From Pseudomonadota bacterium (lineage in GTDB: Bacteria > Pseudomonadota > Gammaproteobacteria > Burkholderiales > Rhodocyclaceae), in the NCBI GenBank assembly GCA_018262195.1, contig JAGTRS010000026.1:33116-97115 (forward strand): DNA of 64,000 bases. Direction: 5' to 3'. Every line of letters begins with the position of its first letter. Position 1 is the stretch's first letter. The position numbers and the translations under genes were made by a program. The notes beneath the pieces were generated by a model, which was not told the origin of the DNA, did no database searches, and saw only the letters and a list, made by a program, of their open reading frames with translations. This document shows, piece by piece, positions 45,649 to 53,723 of this stretch.

Positions 45649-47265
45649 TTATTGCTTGCGCTTGGCTGCAACGATGCGGCCGATGCCGTGACCGATGACG
45701 CCGAGTAGCGAGAGTGCAGCAAGAGCCCAGCCGGCGGTGTCGAGCAGCGCCAGATGGTCACGACCGCGGCCCGGGATATAGATGCCGTCGACCTTCTCGA
45801 GGCGACCGTTGCTGCTGTGGCATTCGGCACAGCCGACAGCCTTGTCCTTGGGCGCGACCATATGCGTGATCGGCCACATCGCGGCGGTCTCGATGAAGTC
45901 GTACTTGCCGGAGAACGGCTTGCCGGCGGCGGCCATACCGGCGGCGATAGCCTTGTCCCAGTTCAGGTTGGTCCAATAGGCGGTATCGTCGGCGCCAGCC
46001 AGATGGTTGATGGTCAGTGTCTTGTTCTCGGCGTCGAACGGCTGCTTGCCGCGGAACAGTTTGACCGGCCAGATCATCGACTTGCCGTCGTCGGCACTAC
46101 CTTCGAACTTGCTGATCCAGATCGGCTGGTTGGCCTTGTCGATCTTCTCGTCCGAGAGCGTGTATTTGACCTTGCCGTTGAACCAGTAGTACTCGGGCTT
46201 GACGTTCTCTTCATAGACGAAATCACCCTTGATGCCGAGGTAGATGTCATGCCCATCGTCATTCTTGACGACCAGTGGCTTGCCGTTCTTGTCACGCTTG
46301 CCGGCGGTGGACCAGTCCCAGGACATCTTGGTCGGCACGTCGCCGCGGGCGAAGGCCGGGATGTGGCAGGTCTGGCAGGCCAGCTTGTCGGTGTGGTCGT
46401 TGAGCTTGGCTTCCTTTTTGTGCGGTGTCTGGCCGTGGCAGGACTGGCAGGTGGCCGGATTGGTCTTGTCGGCCTTGCCGCGCATGTGGGCACCTTCCTT
46501 GTCCATGGCGGTCGGGGCATAGCGGCTGCCCGGCACCTGGTGGCCTTCCGTCTTGTGGCAGGTGGCGCAACTGAAGTTCAGGCCCTCCTTGGCCATATGC
46601 ACGTCGAGATCCTTCTCGGGATTGTCGAGCGAGCTGTCGAGGTCGCCATGCTTGACGCCGTCGCCGCCGCCGCCATAGAAGTGGCAGGTGCCGCAGGTCT
46701 GGCGCTTGGTCTTGCCGACTTTCTGGGAGATTTCGGACAGATTGATGCCCTTGACGATCTTGCCGGAGCCGGGCGGGAACTCGGTGTCCTTGGTCACCGG
46801 ATTGCCGGCGAATCCCGAGGGCTTCTTGTACTTGCCGGTCTGGTCATGGCAGACCAGACAATCGACATTGCTTTCCGAGGTCATGTCGAATTGCGGGCCG
46901 TCGGTGTTGTAACCGATGTGGCAACTGGCGCAGGCCTTGTAGTTCGAGGTAACCGACGTGCAGAAATTGTTGACGATGTGCTTCTTGCCGAGCAGCTGGT
47001 TGGTGTCCGGATTGCGGTACTCCCATTTCCAGTGCTGGGTCAGGTGTATCTGTTTGGCCGCTTCCGTGTGGCAGCTCAGGCAGACCTTGGTGACTTCGGG
47101 CCCGGAAGCGAATTCTTTCTGGAGCTCCTTGAACTTGCTGTGGTCGGCTGTCGATTTCAACAGTTTTGGATTGGGTTGCGGACTTTCCGACGAATTGGCC
47201 GTATAGGCCGGTGCCATGAACGCCAGAGCGGCGATCATGACCAGTGCTTGCTTGATCATTCTCAT
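45649..47265 (-). CDS. Octaheme c-type cytochrome, tetrathionate-reductase (OTR) family
   Basis: 538 residues with a signal peptide and exactly eight CxxCH heme motifs, the His residues being at about 66, 116, 140, 195, 237, 277, 301 and 483. A C-terminal hydrophobic helix (about 505-530) followed by AAKRKQ anchors it to the inner membrane. The Shewanella OTR enzyme reduces tetrathionate, nitrite and hydroxylamine in vitro, but its physiological substrate is not settled. It is the first gene of a four-gene operon. GGGGGA lies 5 bases before the ATG. An FNR-type box about 105 bases upstream suggests anaerobic control. Confidence 0.92.
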   Translation of the reverse strand: MRMIKQALVMIAALAFMAPAYTANSSESPQPNPKLLKSTADHSKFKELQKEFASGPEVTKVCLSCHTEAAKQIHLTQHWKWEYRNPDTNQLLGKKHIVNNFCTSVTSNYKACASCHIGYNTDGPQFDMTSESNVDCLVCHDQTGKYKKPSGFAGNPVTKDTEFPPGSGKIVKGINLSEISQKVGKTKRQTCGTCHFYGGGGDGVKHGDLDSSLDNPEKDLDVHMAKEGLNFSCATCHKTEGHQVPGSRYAPTAMDKEGAHMRGKADKTNPATCQSCHGQTPHKKEAKLNDHTDKLACQTCHIPAFARGDVPTKMSWDWSTAGKRDKNGKPLVVKNDDGHDIYLGIKGDFVYEENVKPEYYWFNGKVKYTLSDEKIDKANQPIWISKFEGSADDGKSMIWPVKLFRGKQPFDAENKTLTINHLAGADDTAYWTNLNWDKAIAAGMAAAGKPFSGKYDFIETAAMWPITHMVAPKDKAVGCAECHSSNGRLEKVDGIYIPGRGRDHLALLDTAGWALAALSLLGVIGHGIGRIVAAKRKQ

Positions 47266-47298
47266 GATTCCCCCTGTTACGAGCCCAAGTGGCTCCGG

Positions 47299-47326
47299 AC
47301 TGTGGCGGCCCCGCCGGAACCACAGT
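47299..47326 (-). other. Hairpin in the leader of the octaheme cytochrome mRNA
   Basis: A 7-bp repeat (ACTGTGG and CCACAGT) encloses an inner CGGC/GCCG stem. It would form at the very start of the predicted transcript and ends about 33 bases before the start codon. There is no U-run, so it is more likely a stabilising or regulatory leader structure than a terminator. Confidence 0.4.
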
Positions 47327-47336
47327 TCTGCTTCAA

Positions 47337-47377
47337 AGATTAGTCTTCTCTTATTTTCGAATATTGATCTTTGTCAA
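47337..47377 (-). promoter_or_regulatory. FNR/Dnr-type box and -10 element driving the cytochrome operon
   Basis: TTGATCTTTGTCAA (47364-47377) matches the FNR-family site TTGAT-N4-ATCAA at nine of ten defined bases. On the minus strand a TAATCT -10 element occupies 47342-47337, which would put the start near 47330 and centre the box about 40 bases upstream, the classic activating position. Confidence 0.65.
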
Positions 47378-47523
47378 TACTTGGTTCGGATATCCCGGAC
47401 TTTCAGGGCTTCGGAATCGGTTGCCGGATTTCAGTATTGGCCTGTATTTCCGGTTTACCGCAGCAATCGCCGTATCGCCAACCAGCTTGCGGCCAAAGGC
47501 CAGGAAGCTGTCAAAATGGCGGC

Positions 47524-49095
47524 ATGTCGCGACCCGCTATCATTCTCAGCACCCTTAACGCCAAGTACATCCACGCCTCGCTCGGCCTGCGCTATCTGCT
47601 GGCCAACATGGTGCGACACGGCGGGGCCGATCTGCGTGCGAACACGGTGTTGTGTGAATTCACCATCGCCCGGCCTGTCCAGGAAATTGTCGATGCGCTG
47701 CTCGCCGAGCTGGGTGAACCGGATAGTGGCGTGCCGCAGATCATTGGCTTCGGCGTTTACATCTGGAATGTCGTGCCGACCACCGAAGTTGTCCGGCGGC
47801 TCAAACTGGCTCGCCCGGCGCTGAAAATTGTCCTTGGCGGACCGGAGGTCAGTCACGAATGGTTGGATCAGGAAATCGTCCACCTCGCCGATCACCTGAT
47901 CACCGGCTGGGGTGATGTCAGTTTCCCCAAGCTCTGCCGCGCCCTGCTCCATGGGCCACAGCCATTGACGAAAGTTATCCCCGGCGAACAAGCGACGCTG
48001 GACGAAATCGACCTGCCCTACGCCGAGTTCAGCGCCGACGATCTGGCGCATCGCCTGCTCTACGTCGAAGCCTCGCGCGGCTGCCCGTTCAAGTGCGAGT
48101 TCTGTCTCAGTGCGCTCGACAAGACCGCCTGGGCCTTCGAGCCGGAGCGCTTTCTTGCCGCACTGGAGACGCTCTACCGGCGCGGGGCGCGCAACTTCAA
48201 GTTCGTTGACCGTACCTTCAACCTCAAGATCGACAGCTCGCTGACCATCCTGCAGTTCTTCCTCGACCGTCTGACACCAGACCTCTTCCTGCATTTCGAG
48301 GTGATCCCGGATCACCTGCCGGAGCGCCTTAAGGAGATGATTGCCCGCTTCCCGCCCGGTGTGCTGCAGTTCGAAGTCGGCATCCAGACCTTCAATCCAG
48401 ACGTCCAGAAAGCCATCTCGCGCCGGCAGGACAACGCCAGGACCTGCGAAAACTTGGCGTGGCTGGTCAATCACAGCCACGCCCACCTGCACACTGACCT
48501 CATCTTCGGCCTGCCCGGTGAAACGCTGGCCAGTTTTGGCGAAGGCTTCGACCGTCTCTACGCCCTGCGTCCGCATGAAATACAGCTCGGTTTGCTCAAA
48601 CGCCTGCGCGGCACGCCCATTGCACGCCACAGCGCGGCCTATGGCATGGAGTACGACATCGAGCCACCCTACACCGTGCACCAGACCTCGGCGGTTGATG
48701 GGCTAACCGTCCGGCGTTTCATCCGGCTGGCCCGTTACTGGGACCTGCTGGCCAATTCCGGCCGTTTCCCGCAGAGCCTTGCCATCCTGCTCGATGGTCC
48801 CTCCCCCTTCGCTGCCTTGCTCGCATTCTCCGACTGGCTTTGGCAAAGTACCGGCCAGACCAACCGCCTGACGCCGGAAATGCTGGTTGATCGCTTGTTC
48901 GACTACCTGACTGGCGTCATTGGTGGAGAAAAGGAAAGCATTCGTCAGAGCTTGCTCGCTGACTACCAATCCAGCGGCGCCCGGGCCAATCCGGCCTGCC
49001 TGCAGGGTTTGCTGAGGGATCGCGCGAAACCGATGCCCCGCGCTGCAAGGCGGCTCGCACAACGCCAGGATCGCCATGTCGGTGCAGGTGAGTGA
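47524..49095 (+). CDS. B12-binding radical SAM protein (DUF4080 type)
   Basis: 523 residues: an N-terminal cobalamin-binding-like domain (SRPAIILSTLNAKYIHASLG, VLGGPEVS), a radical SAM barrel with CPFKCEFC, and the DUF4080-type C-terminal region. HTDLIFGLPGET and QLGLLKRLRGTP are characteristic. The reaction is unknown. ATG 47524 was used, as the open frame upstream shows no protein character. It overlaps the comB start (GTGA). Confidence 0.88.
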   Translation: MSRPAIILSTLNAKYIHASLGLRYLLANMVRHGGADLRANTVLCEFTIARPVQEIVDALLAELGEPDSGVPQIIGFGVYIWNVVPTTEVVRRLKLARPALKIVLGGPEVSHEWLDQEIVHLADHLITGWGDVSFPKLCRALLHGPQPLTKVIPGEQATLDEIDLPYAEFSADDLAHRLLYVEASRGCPFKCEFCLSALDKTAWAFEPERFLAALETLYRRGARNFKFVDRTFNLKIDSSLTILQFFLDRLTPDLFLHFEVIPDHLPERLKEMIARFPPGVLQFEVGIQTFNPDVQKAISRRQDNARTCENLAWLVNHSHAHLHTDLIFGLPGETLASFGEGFDRLYALRPHEIQLGLLKRLRGTPIARHSAAYGMEYDIEPPYTVHQTSAVDGLTVRRFIRLARYWDLLANSGRFPQSLAILLDGPSPFAALLAFSDWLWQSTGQTNRLTPEMLVDRLFDYLTGVIGGEKESIRQSLLADYQSSGARANPACLQGLLRDRAKPMPRAARRLAQRQDRHVGAGE

Positions 49096-49793
49096 AAATT
49101 GTGGCCATGAAATTCTCCCGTCTCTTCCTGAACCGCCTGCAGAACCAGCCAACTGCCACTGACACTGTCGTCGTGATCGATGTGCTGCGCTCATTTACGA
49201 CCGCAGCAGTGGCGTTAGCCAAAGGGGCGCGGGCGATCTATCCGGTCGAAGTACCCTCCATGGCGTTAACGTTGCTGGACAGCATTCCCGACCCGGTCTC
49301 GGTAGGCGCCATCGGTGGTGGCGATCCGGCCCCCGGCTTCGATTTTGGCAACTCACCCTCCCAACTGATGAATGCCCAACTGGCCGGCAAGAATGTCGTG
49401 ATGAGCACGGCGGCTGGGGTACGGGGGCTGCAGCGCTTTCGGCAGGCGCGGAGGTTGTATGCGGCCAGTTTTGTCTGTGCCCGAGCGACGGCCGACGCGA
49501 TCCGTGCCGCGGGGGCGGATGAGGTTTGCTTTGTCATCACCGGCGAATGGGTTGATCGCGATGGTGACGAGGACATCGCCTGTGCCGACTACATCGAGTC
49601 GCTGTTGCGCAATGATCCGACCGCGCCGGAAGTGTACGCTCAGCGGATACGGGCGTCGGATTTCGGACGGCGGTTCACGGCAGGTTCCTGGCCGAATCTC
49701 CCCCTCGCCGACCTCGATCTCGCTGCTCATGCCGATATGTTCGAGTTCGCCATGCCGGTCAGGTGCGAAGAGGGGCATCTGGTCATTCGCTGA
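49092..49793 (+). CDS. 2-phosphosulfolactate phosphatase family protein (ComB)
   Basis: 233 residues with TVVVIDVLRSFTTAAVAL and GARAIYPVEVP, plus GFDFGNSPSQL, the hallmarks of ComB. Archaeal ComB makes sulfolactate for coenzyme M; bacterial copies are often of unknown role. GTG 49092 overlaps the radical SAM stop; an ATG at 49107 is possible. Confidence 0.85.
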   Translation: MKIVAMKFSRLFLNRLQNQPTATDTVVVIDVLRSFTTAAVALAKGARAIYPVEVPSMALTLLDSIPDPVSVGAIGGGDPAPGFDFGNSPSQLMNAQLAGKNVVMSTAAGVRGLQRFRQARRLYAASFVCARATADAIRAAGADEVCFVITGEWVDRDGDEDIACADYIESLLRNDPTAPEVYAQRIRASDFGRRFTAGSWPNLPLADLDLAAHADMFEFAMPVRCEEGHLVIR

Positions 49794-49876
49794 GAATGCC
49801 TCAAGCATTGCATCGCCTAAACTTTAGACACAAACGGTGATCCAATGTCGGTGGTGATGATTCGAGGGGGGCGGAA

Positions 49877-50644
49877 ATGGAAGCAGCAATTTCACCGAAG
49901 GCAGTATTGATCGATCTGGCCGGTGTGCTGCATACCGGCGATGATGCCTTGCCGGGGGCGGTGCGGGCGCTTAATCGCTTGCGGGCCTCGGGGTTGCCCT
50001 TGCGCTTCCTGACCAACACCACACGGACACCGAGCAACATCCTGTTCACCAAGCTGCAACGCATGGGTTTCACGCTGGCGGCAAGCGAAATCCAGACCGC
50101 GGCGCTGGCGGCCAGAACGCTGGTGCGCAGCCGCGGGCTGCGGCCATTGTGGCTGGTACATCCGGAGATCGCCGAAGAAATGGGCGCGAGCGCACCCGAC
50201 CCCGATGTCGTGGTACTCGGCGACATGGGTGATCATCTGACCTACCCCATCCTCAATCACGCCTTTCGTTTGCTGATGCAGGGCCTGCCGTTGATGGCGA
50301 TGGCCCGCAACCGCTATTTCATGGAACCGGATGGCTTGTCGCTGGATATGGGGGCCTTCGTCACCGGGCTGGAGTACTCGGCCGGAATCAAGGCGGAAAT
50401 AACCGGCAAGCCGGCGCCCGCTTTCTTCAACGCGGCGCTGGCCGAATTGGGTATTGCACCAGCCGAGGCTGTGCTGATCGGCGACGATCTGAGCGACGAT
50501 ATTGGCGGGGCGCAGGCGGCAGGCATTCCCGGCATTCTGGTTCGGACCGGGAAATATCGAGCCGGCGACGACGCAAAACAGGACATACGCCCGGCGGCTG
50601 TTTACGATGACTTTTCGGCGGCGGTGGCTGCCCTGCTGGGCTGA
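49877..50644 (+). CDS. HAD-IIA phosphatase (LHPP-like, TIGR01458 type)
   Basis: 255 residues. LIDLAGVLHTGDDALPGAVRAL contains the nucleophile Asp and the IIA-type start, FLTNTTRTP is motif 2, GKPAPAFFNAAL motif 3 and IGDDLSDDIGGAQAAGI motif 4. In the usual HAD motif DxDGT/V the second residue set reads DLAGV here, as in LHPP-like enzymes. The substrate in bacteria is uncertain. A G-rich ribosome-binding site precedes the ATG. Confidence 0.85.
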   Translation: MEAAISPKAVLIDLAGVLHTGDDALPGAVRALNRLRASGLPLRFLTNTTRTPSNILFTKLQRMGFTLAASEIQTAALAARTLVRSRGLRPLWLVHPEIAEEMGASAPDPDVVVLGDMGDHLTYPILNHAFRLLMQGLPLMAMARNRYFMEPDGLSLDMGAFVTGLEYSAGIKAEITGKPAPAFFNAALAELGIAPAEAVLIGDDLSDDIGGAQAAGIPGILVRTGKYRAGDDAKQDIRPAAVYDDFSAAVAALLG

Positions 50645-50653
50645 AAGCTGCGA

Positions 50654-51265
50654 TCAGCCGAACTTTTGCTGATGCGCCTGGACGGCTTTCAGGCGAGCTT
50701 CTTTCAGGCGCTGCATCACTGATTCCGGAAGCGGCTCGCCGGTATCCTGGACCTGATTGAGCGCATGCGCTTCGACAGCCTTCAGTCGGGCAAACAGCAG
50801 GCGCAAGCGAACGTGGCCGGGCAATTCATCGGCATCGGCTTGATCGAGGTTGGATTCATCAACCACCCGTGGGCGGCTGAATGAGCGGTGCAGATCCAGT
50901 TCGTCGAGATTGCCCTGACTGTTTTCGTCATGATCATAGGTATGGCCCAGATACTCGCCGGCTTTGCCGCTCGAGATCAGCAAAGCCACCTGGAGCCGCT
51001 CGGTGCGGGTCATCATCATGGCCGGTGAGGCCTTCTTCTTGGCCAGCCGTACCTTCTTGGCAGAGCGTGCCCGGGCGACCGGGTCATCCAGTTTCAGCAC
51101 TTCCATGACTGGCGTCGGCGACGGGATGGCAGAGACGGTGACACCCTGAGCAGCGACCGACATGTCGACGACAGACGGCGCCTCGTCGGAAACCGTTTCC
51201 GAGGCGTGAATATTTGCCGAAGAGAATGCGAGCACTGCCGCGAACAACCACCAACGCATTGCCAT
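50654..51265 (-). CDS. Hypothetical exported protein
   Basis: 203 residues from ATG 51265: a signal peptide (MRWWLFAAVLAFSSANIHASE), a linker, a strongly basic patch (ARSAKKVRLAKKKAS) and a helical, charged C-terminal half (RLRLLFARLKAVEAHALNQVQ, LKEARLKAVQAH). No domain was recognised. The longer frame would place the signal peptide internally. It converges with the HAD gene, 9 bases away. Confidence 0.6.
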   Translation of the reverse strand: MAMRWWLFAAVLAFSSANIHASETVSDEAPSVVDMSVAAQGVTVSAIPSPTPVMEVLKLDDPVARARSAKKVRLAKKKASPAMMMTRTERLQVALLISSGKAGEYLGHTYDHDENSQGNLDELDLHRSFSRPRVVDESNLDQADADELPGHVRLRLLFARLKAVEAHALNQVQDTGEPLPESVMQRLKEARLKAVQAHQQKFG

Positions 51266-51414
51266 GTCCAACTGAAGCCAACAAACCATTTTAGCAGCTA
51301 TTGCGAAAATATCAGCCAAAACATCGGCTTGGCGCGATTCAGAAACCTTGAGCGGTGAGCCCTTAAAGTGCTTTTCCAGCGGCGTTTCAGCTTGCCCGGT
51401 GAAATGTTGACGGC

Positions 51415-52332
51415 TTAATCACGTAATTCGCGGCCGGTCAGCTTGATGAAAACGTCTTCGAGGTTGGAGGCGCGATGGACGTAGCGCAGGCCGTCGGCCT
51501 CGGCCAGCCGGGCCAGCAATTCGCGTGGTTCTTGGCAGTAAAAGAAGGCGGTTTCGCCACTGGTTTCAACGCGCTCGGCCAGCTGCTTGTGGTTGTGGAC
51601 GAAAGTCTCCAGCTGGCCATGAGCTTCGTCAAAAACTTCTACAACCTGCGGTTCGATCTGTTCGGCGATCAACTGGCGCGGGCTGCCTTCGGCAATCTTG
51701 CGGCCATGGTCGATGACAATCAGCGTGTCGCACAGGCGCTCGGCTTCGTCCATGAAATGCGTAGTCAGAATCAGTGTCTTGCCGGCCGATTTGAGCTGTT
51801 TGAGGCGTTCCCAGATCAGGTGGCGAGCCTGCGGGTCGAGGCCGGTGGTCGGCTCGTCAAGGAAGATGATGTCAGGGTCGTTGACCATGGCCCGGGCCAG
51901 GGTCAGCCGGCGTTTCATTCCGCCGGACAGCGTCGACAGGCGGGCGTCGGCCTTGCTCGACAGGCCGGCAAAGTCGAGCAGTTGCGGAATCTTCGCCCGG
52001 ATGTCGACGTCTTTGAAACCGAAGTAGCGGCCGAAGACAAGCAGGTTTTCCGCGCAGGTGAAATCGGGGTCGAGGTTGTCGAATTGCGGCACGACGCCGA
52101 TGCGCGCCCTCGCCTGCTGGGCGTCTTTCGGGATGATGTGGCCGTTCAGCACGATCTCGCCACTGTCCGGCCCAGTCAGGCCGAGGCAGAGGCGCAGCGT
52201 CGTCGTCTTGCCGGCGCCGTTTGGGCCAAGCAGGCCGAAGCAGGTACCGGGTTCGACCGCGAACGACAACCCGGCGACGACTTCGCTGTCGCCGTAGGTC
52301 TTGCGCAGATTGCTGGCTGTCAGTGCCGCCAT
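51415..52332 (-). CDS. ABC transporter ATP-binding protein (NodI-like)
   Basis: 305 residues: Walker [15 protein letters not shown]-loop [13 protein letters not shown], signature LSGGMKRRL, Walker [14 protein letters not shown] and H-loop LTTHFMDEA. The C-terminal extension (about 215-305) is as in NodI/DrrA drug or lipid exporters. ATG 52332 overlaps the preceding gene by 13 bases; the longer frame is spurious. The matching permease is not adjacent; the NodJ-like gene at 41.0-41.8 kb fits. Confidence 0.9.
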   Translation of the reverse strand: MAALTASNLRKTYGDSEVVAGLSFAVEPGTCFGLLGPNGAGKTTTLRLCLGLTGPDSGEIVLNGHIIPKDAQQARARIGVVPQFDNLDPDFTCAENLLVFGRYFGFKDVDIRAKIPQLLDFAGLSSKADARLSTLSGGMKRRLTLARAMVNDPDIIFLDEPTTGLDPQARHLIWERLKQLKSAGKTLILTTHFMDEAERLCDTLIVIDHGRKIAEGSPRQLIAEQIEPQVVEVFDEAHGQLETFVHNHKQLAERVETSGETAFFYCQEPRELLARLAEADGLRYVHRASNLEDVFIKLTGRELRD

Positions 52333-52958
52333 GCGCGGGTGACGATGTCGCGGATCAGGTGCAGGCGACGGTGGAAAAAGTGATCGGCACCGGGCACGAC
52401 GACGACCGGCAGGTCGAGCGGCAGGGCCCAGGCGTAGACATTGGCCGGCGGCACCAGCGTGTCGTCGGCACCGTGGATGACGATGGTGTCGTGCGGCACG
52501 GCTTCGGTGTCGTACTGGCGGCTGCCTTCGACGAAGCCGGCGGCGGTACCGACCAGCACCAGACGCTGGGCCGGGTGGCTGGCTTCGACCAGGCGCTTGG
52601 CGACGCGGGTCTGGCAGAAGGCGCCGAAGGAGAAGCCGGCCAATGCAACCGGCAGGTTGCCGCAGCGGCACTTGGCGTCTTCGAGGACGGCGAGCAGGTC
52701 GTCGACTTCACCCCGGCCTTCGTCATGCAGACCCTCAGTGCCGCCGACACCGCGAAAGTTCGGGCGAAAGGCGGCGTAGCCGAGGTTGGTAAAGGTCTTG
52801 GCCAGCGTGTAGGCGACCTTGTTGGTGTTGGCACCCCCGCCCATCGGGTGCGGGTGGGCGATCAGCGCGATGCCCTTGGGGGCGTCCGGGCGCTCCATGA
52901 TGACCTCGATCTTGCCGACCGGGCCATCAACGAAAATTTTCTCTTCAGCGACGCGCAT
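52320..52958 (-). CDS. Alpha/beta hydrolase (COG2945-type)
   Basis: 212 residues. [20 protein letters not shown] and [13 protein letters not shown] are typical of this dienelactone-hydrolase-like group. The nucleophile elbow is GFSFGA, with Asp in HGADDTLV and His in VPGADHFF completing the triad. It is cytoplasmic. It lies 3 bases after the ferredoxin gene and overlaps the ABC gene. Confidence 0.85.
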   Translation of the reverse strand: MRVAEEKIFVDGPVGKIEVIMERPDAPKGIALIAHPHPMGGGANTNKVAYTLAKTFTNLGYAAFRPNFRGVGGTEGLHDEGRGEVDDLLAVLEDAKCRCGNLPVALAGFSFGAFCQTRVAKRLVEASHPAQRLVLVGTAAGFVEGSRQYDTEAVPHDTIVIHGADDTLVPPANVYAWALPLDLPVVVVPGADHFFHRRLHLIRDIVTRAWRH

Positions 52959-52961
52959 GGC

Positions 52962-53270
52962 TCAGATCTTCAGACGTTCGACGACTTTGCCGCCGATAAG
53001 GTGTTCCTGGATGATCTCTTCGACATCTTCCTTATCGATGAAGGAGTACCAGGTTTCTTCCGGGTAAACGACCATGACCGGACCGTTGTCGCAGCGGCCA
53101 AGGCAACCCGCCTTGTTGATGCGGACGGCGCCGGCGCCGTTCTGCTTCAGCGCGCCGATACGATCCTTGGCATAGGCAAACATCTCGGAGCCGCCAACGG
53201 TGTTACAGCATTGCTCGCCAGCCTCGCGCTGGTTGGTGCAGACGAAAACGTGGTGTTTGAAGTAGCTCAT
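52962..53270 (-). CDS. Thioredoxin-like [2Fe-2S] ferredoxin
   Basis: 102 residues resembling the thioredoxin-like ferredoxins related to the NuoE C-terminal domain. Cluster ligands are the Cys in FVCTNQREAGEQCC and in KAGCLGRCDNGP. The C-terminus VVYPEETWYSFIDKEDV is conserved in the group. It is preceded by a parS-like site and followed by the hydrolase in the same operon. Confidence 0.9.
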   Translation of the reverse strand: MSYFKHHVFVCTNQREAGEQCCNTVGGSEMFAYAKDRIGALKQNGAGAVRINKAGCLGRCDNGPVMVVYPEETWYSFIDKEDVEEIIQEHLIGGKVVERLKI

Positions 53271-53308
53271 GCGGGGTCTCCTGTTCAGGCGTGCATTATA
53301 GGCGAGGC

Positions 53309-53324
53309 GGTTTCACGTGAAACG
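53309..53324. other. parS-like ParB-binding site (perfect 14-bp core)
   Basis: GGTTTCACGTGAAACG contains the complete GTTTCACGTGAAAC palindrome (53310-53323). It sits in the 61-base gap between the DUF1801 and ferredoxin genes, about 43 kb from the mnmE-side origin candidate. Confidence 0.85.
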
Positions 53325-53331
53325 CAAGTGC

Positions 53332-53718
53332 TTACTTTGCCGCTTCATTTCGGGGCAACCCATTGCTTCGGTATTGCCCGTCCAGCGCCTCGGCAACGTC
53401 GCCGATCAGCTCATAGGGAAGTGGTTTGGCCAAGGGGAAACTCAGGTTTCCTTTCGGCCCACGGAATGGCGCCAGGCGTTCGATCAGCTTTTGATCGACG
53501 GTGACGGGTGGATAGATGCCGATGTGTTTCTTGAATGCCGCGAAATAGAAAAAGATCTTGCCGTGTCGATAGGCCGGCATGTTGTAGCCGATACAGCGAA
53601 CGGCTTCCGGTAGCCGCGCTTCGACCTGGTGCTGGATTTGCTGCAGGACGGCCTGAACTGCCGGCGGTTGTGCTGCAAAGTATTGGTCGTGCGAGGCGTA
53701 GCGGATGGACGGGGGCAA
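53332..53718 (-). CDS. DUF1801-family protein
   Basis: 128 residues with YFAAQPPAVQAVLQQIQHQV, CIGYNMPAYRHGKIFFYFAAFKKHIGIYP, the YdhG-like DUF1801 fold. Family members include proposed iron-chaperone-like proteins, without firm function. TTG 53718 was chosen: GGAA lies 9 bases upstream and no ATG or GTG fits. It begins 5 bases after the P-type ATPase stop, so it is translationally linked to it. Confidence 0.75.
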   Translation of the reverse strand: MPPSIRYASHDQYFAAQPPAVQAVLQQIQHQVEARLPEAVRCIGYNMPAYRHGKIFFYFAAFKKHIGIYPPVTVDQKLIERLAPFRGPKGNLSFPLAKPLPYELIGDVAEALDGQYRSNGLPRNEAAK

Positions 53719-53723
53719 GGGTA

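Noticed and set aside
45754..47343. 529-codon plus-strand frame opposite the octaheme cytochrome
   Set aside because: The minus strand has eight heme motifs and a signal peptide, while the antisense product is a Val/Leu/Gly-rich sequence with no family character.
47455..48681. 408-codon minus-strand frame opposite the DUF4080 radical SAM gene
   Set aside because: Antisense of a clearly recognised protein; no start signal and no motif.
52221..53504. 427-codon plus-strand frame across the hydrolase and ferredoxin genes
   Set aside because: It runs across three well-supported minus-strand genes and a parS site, and has no protein-like features.
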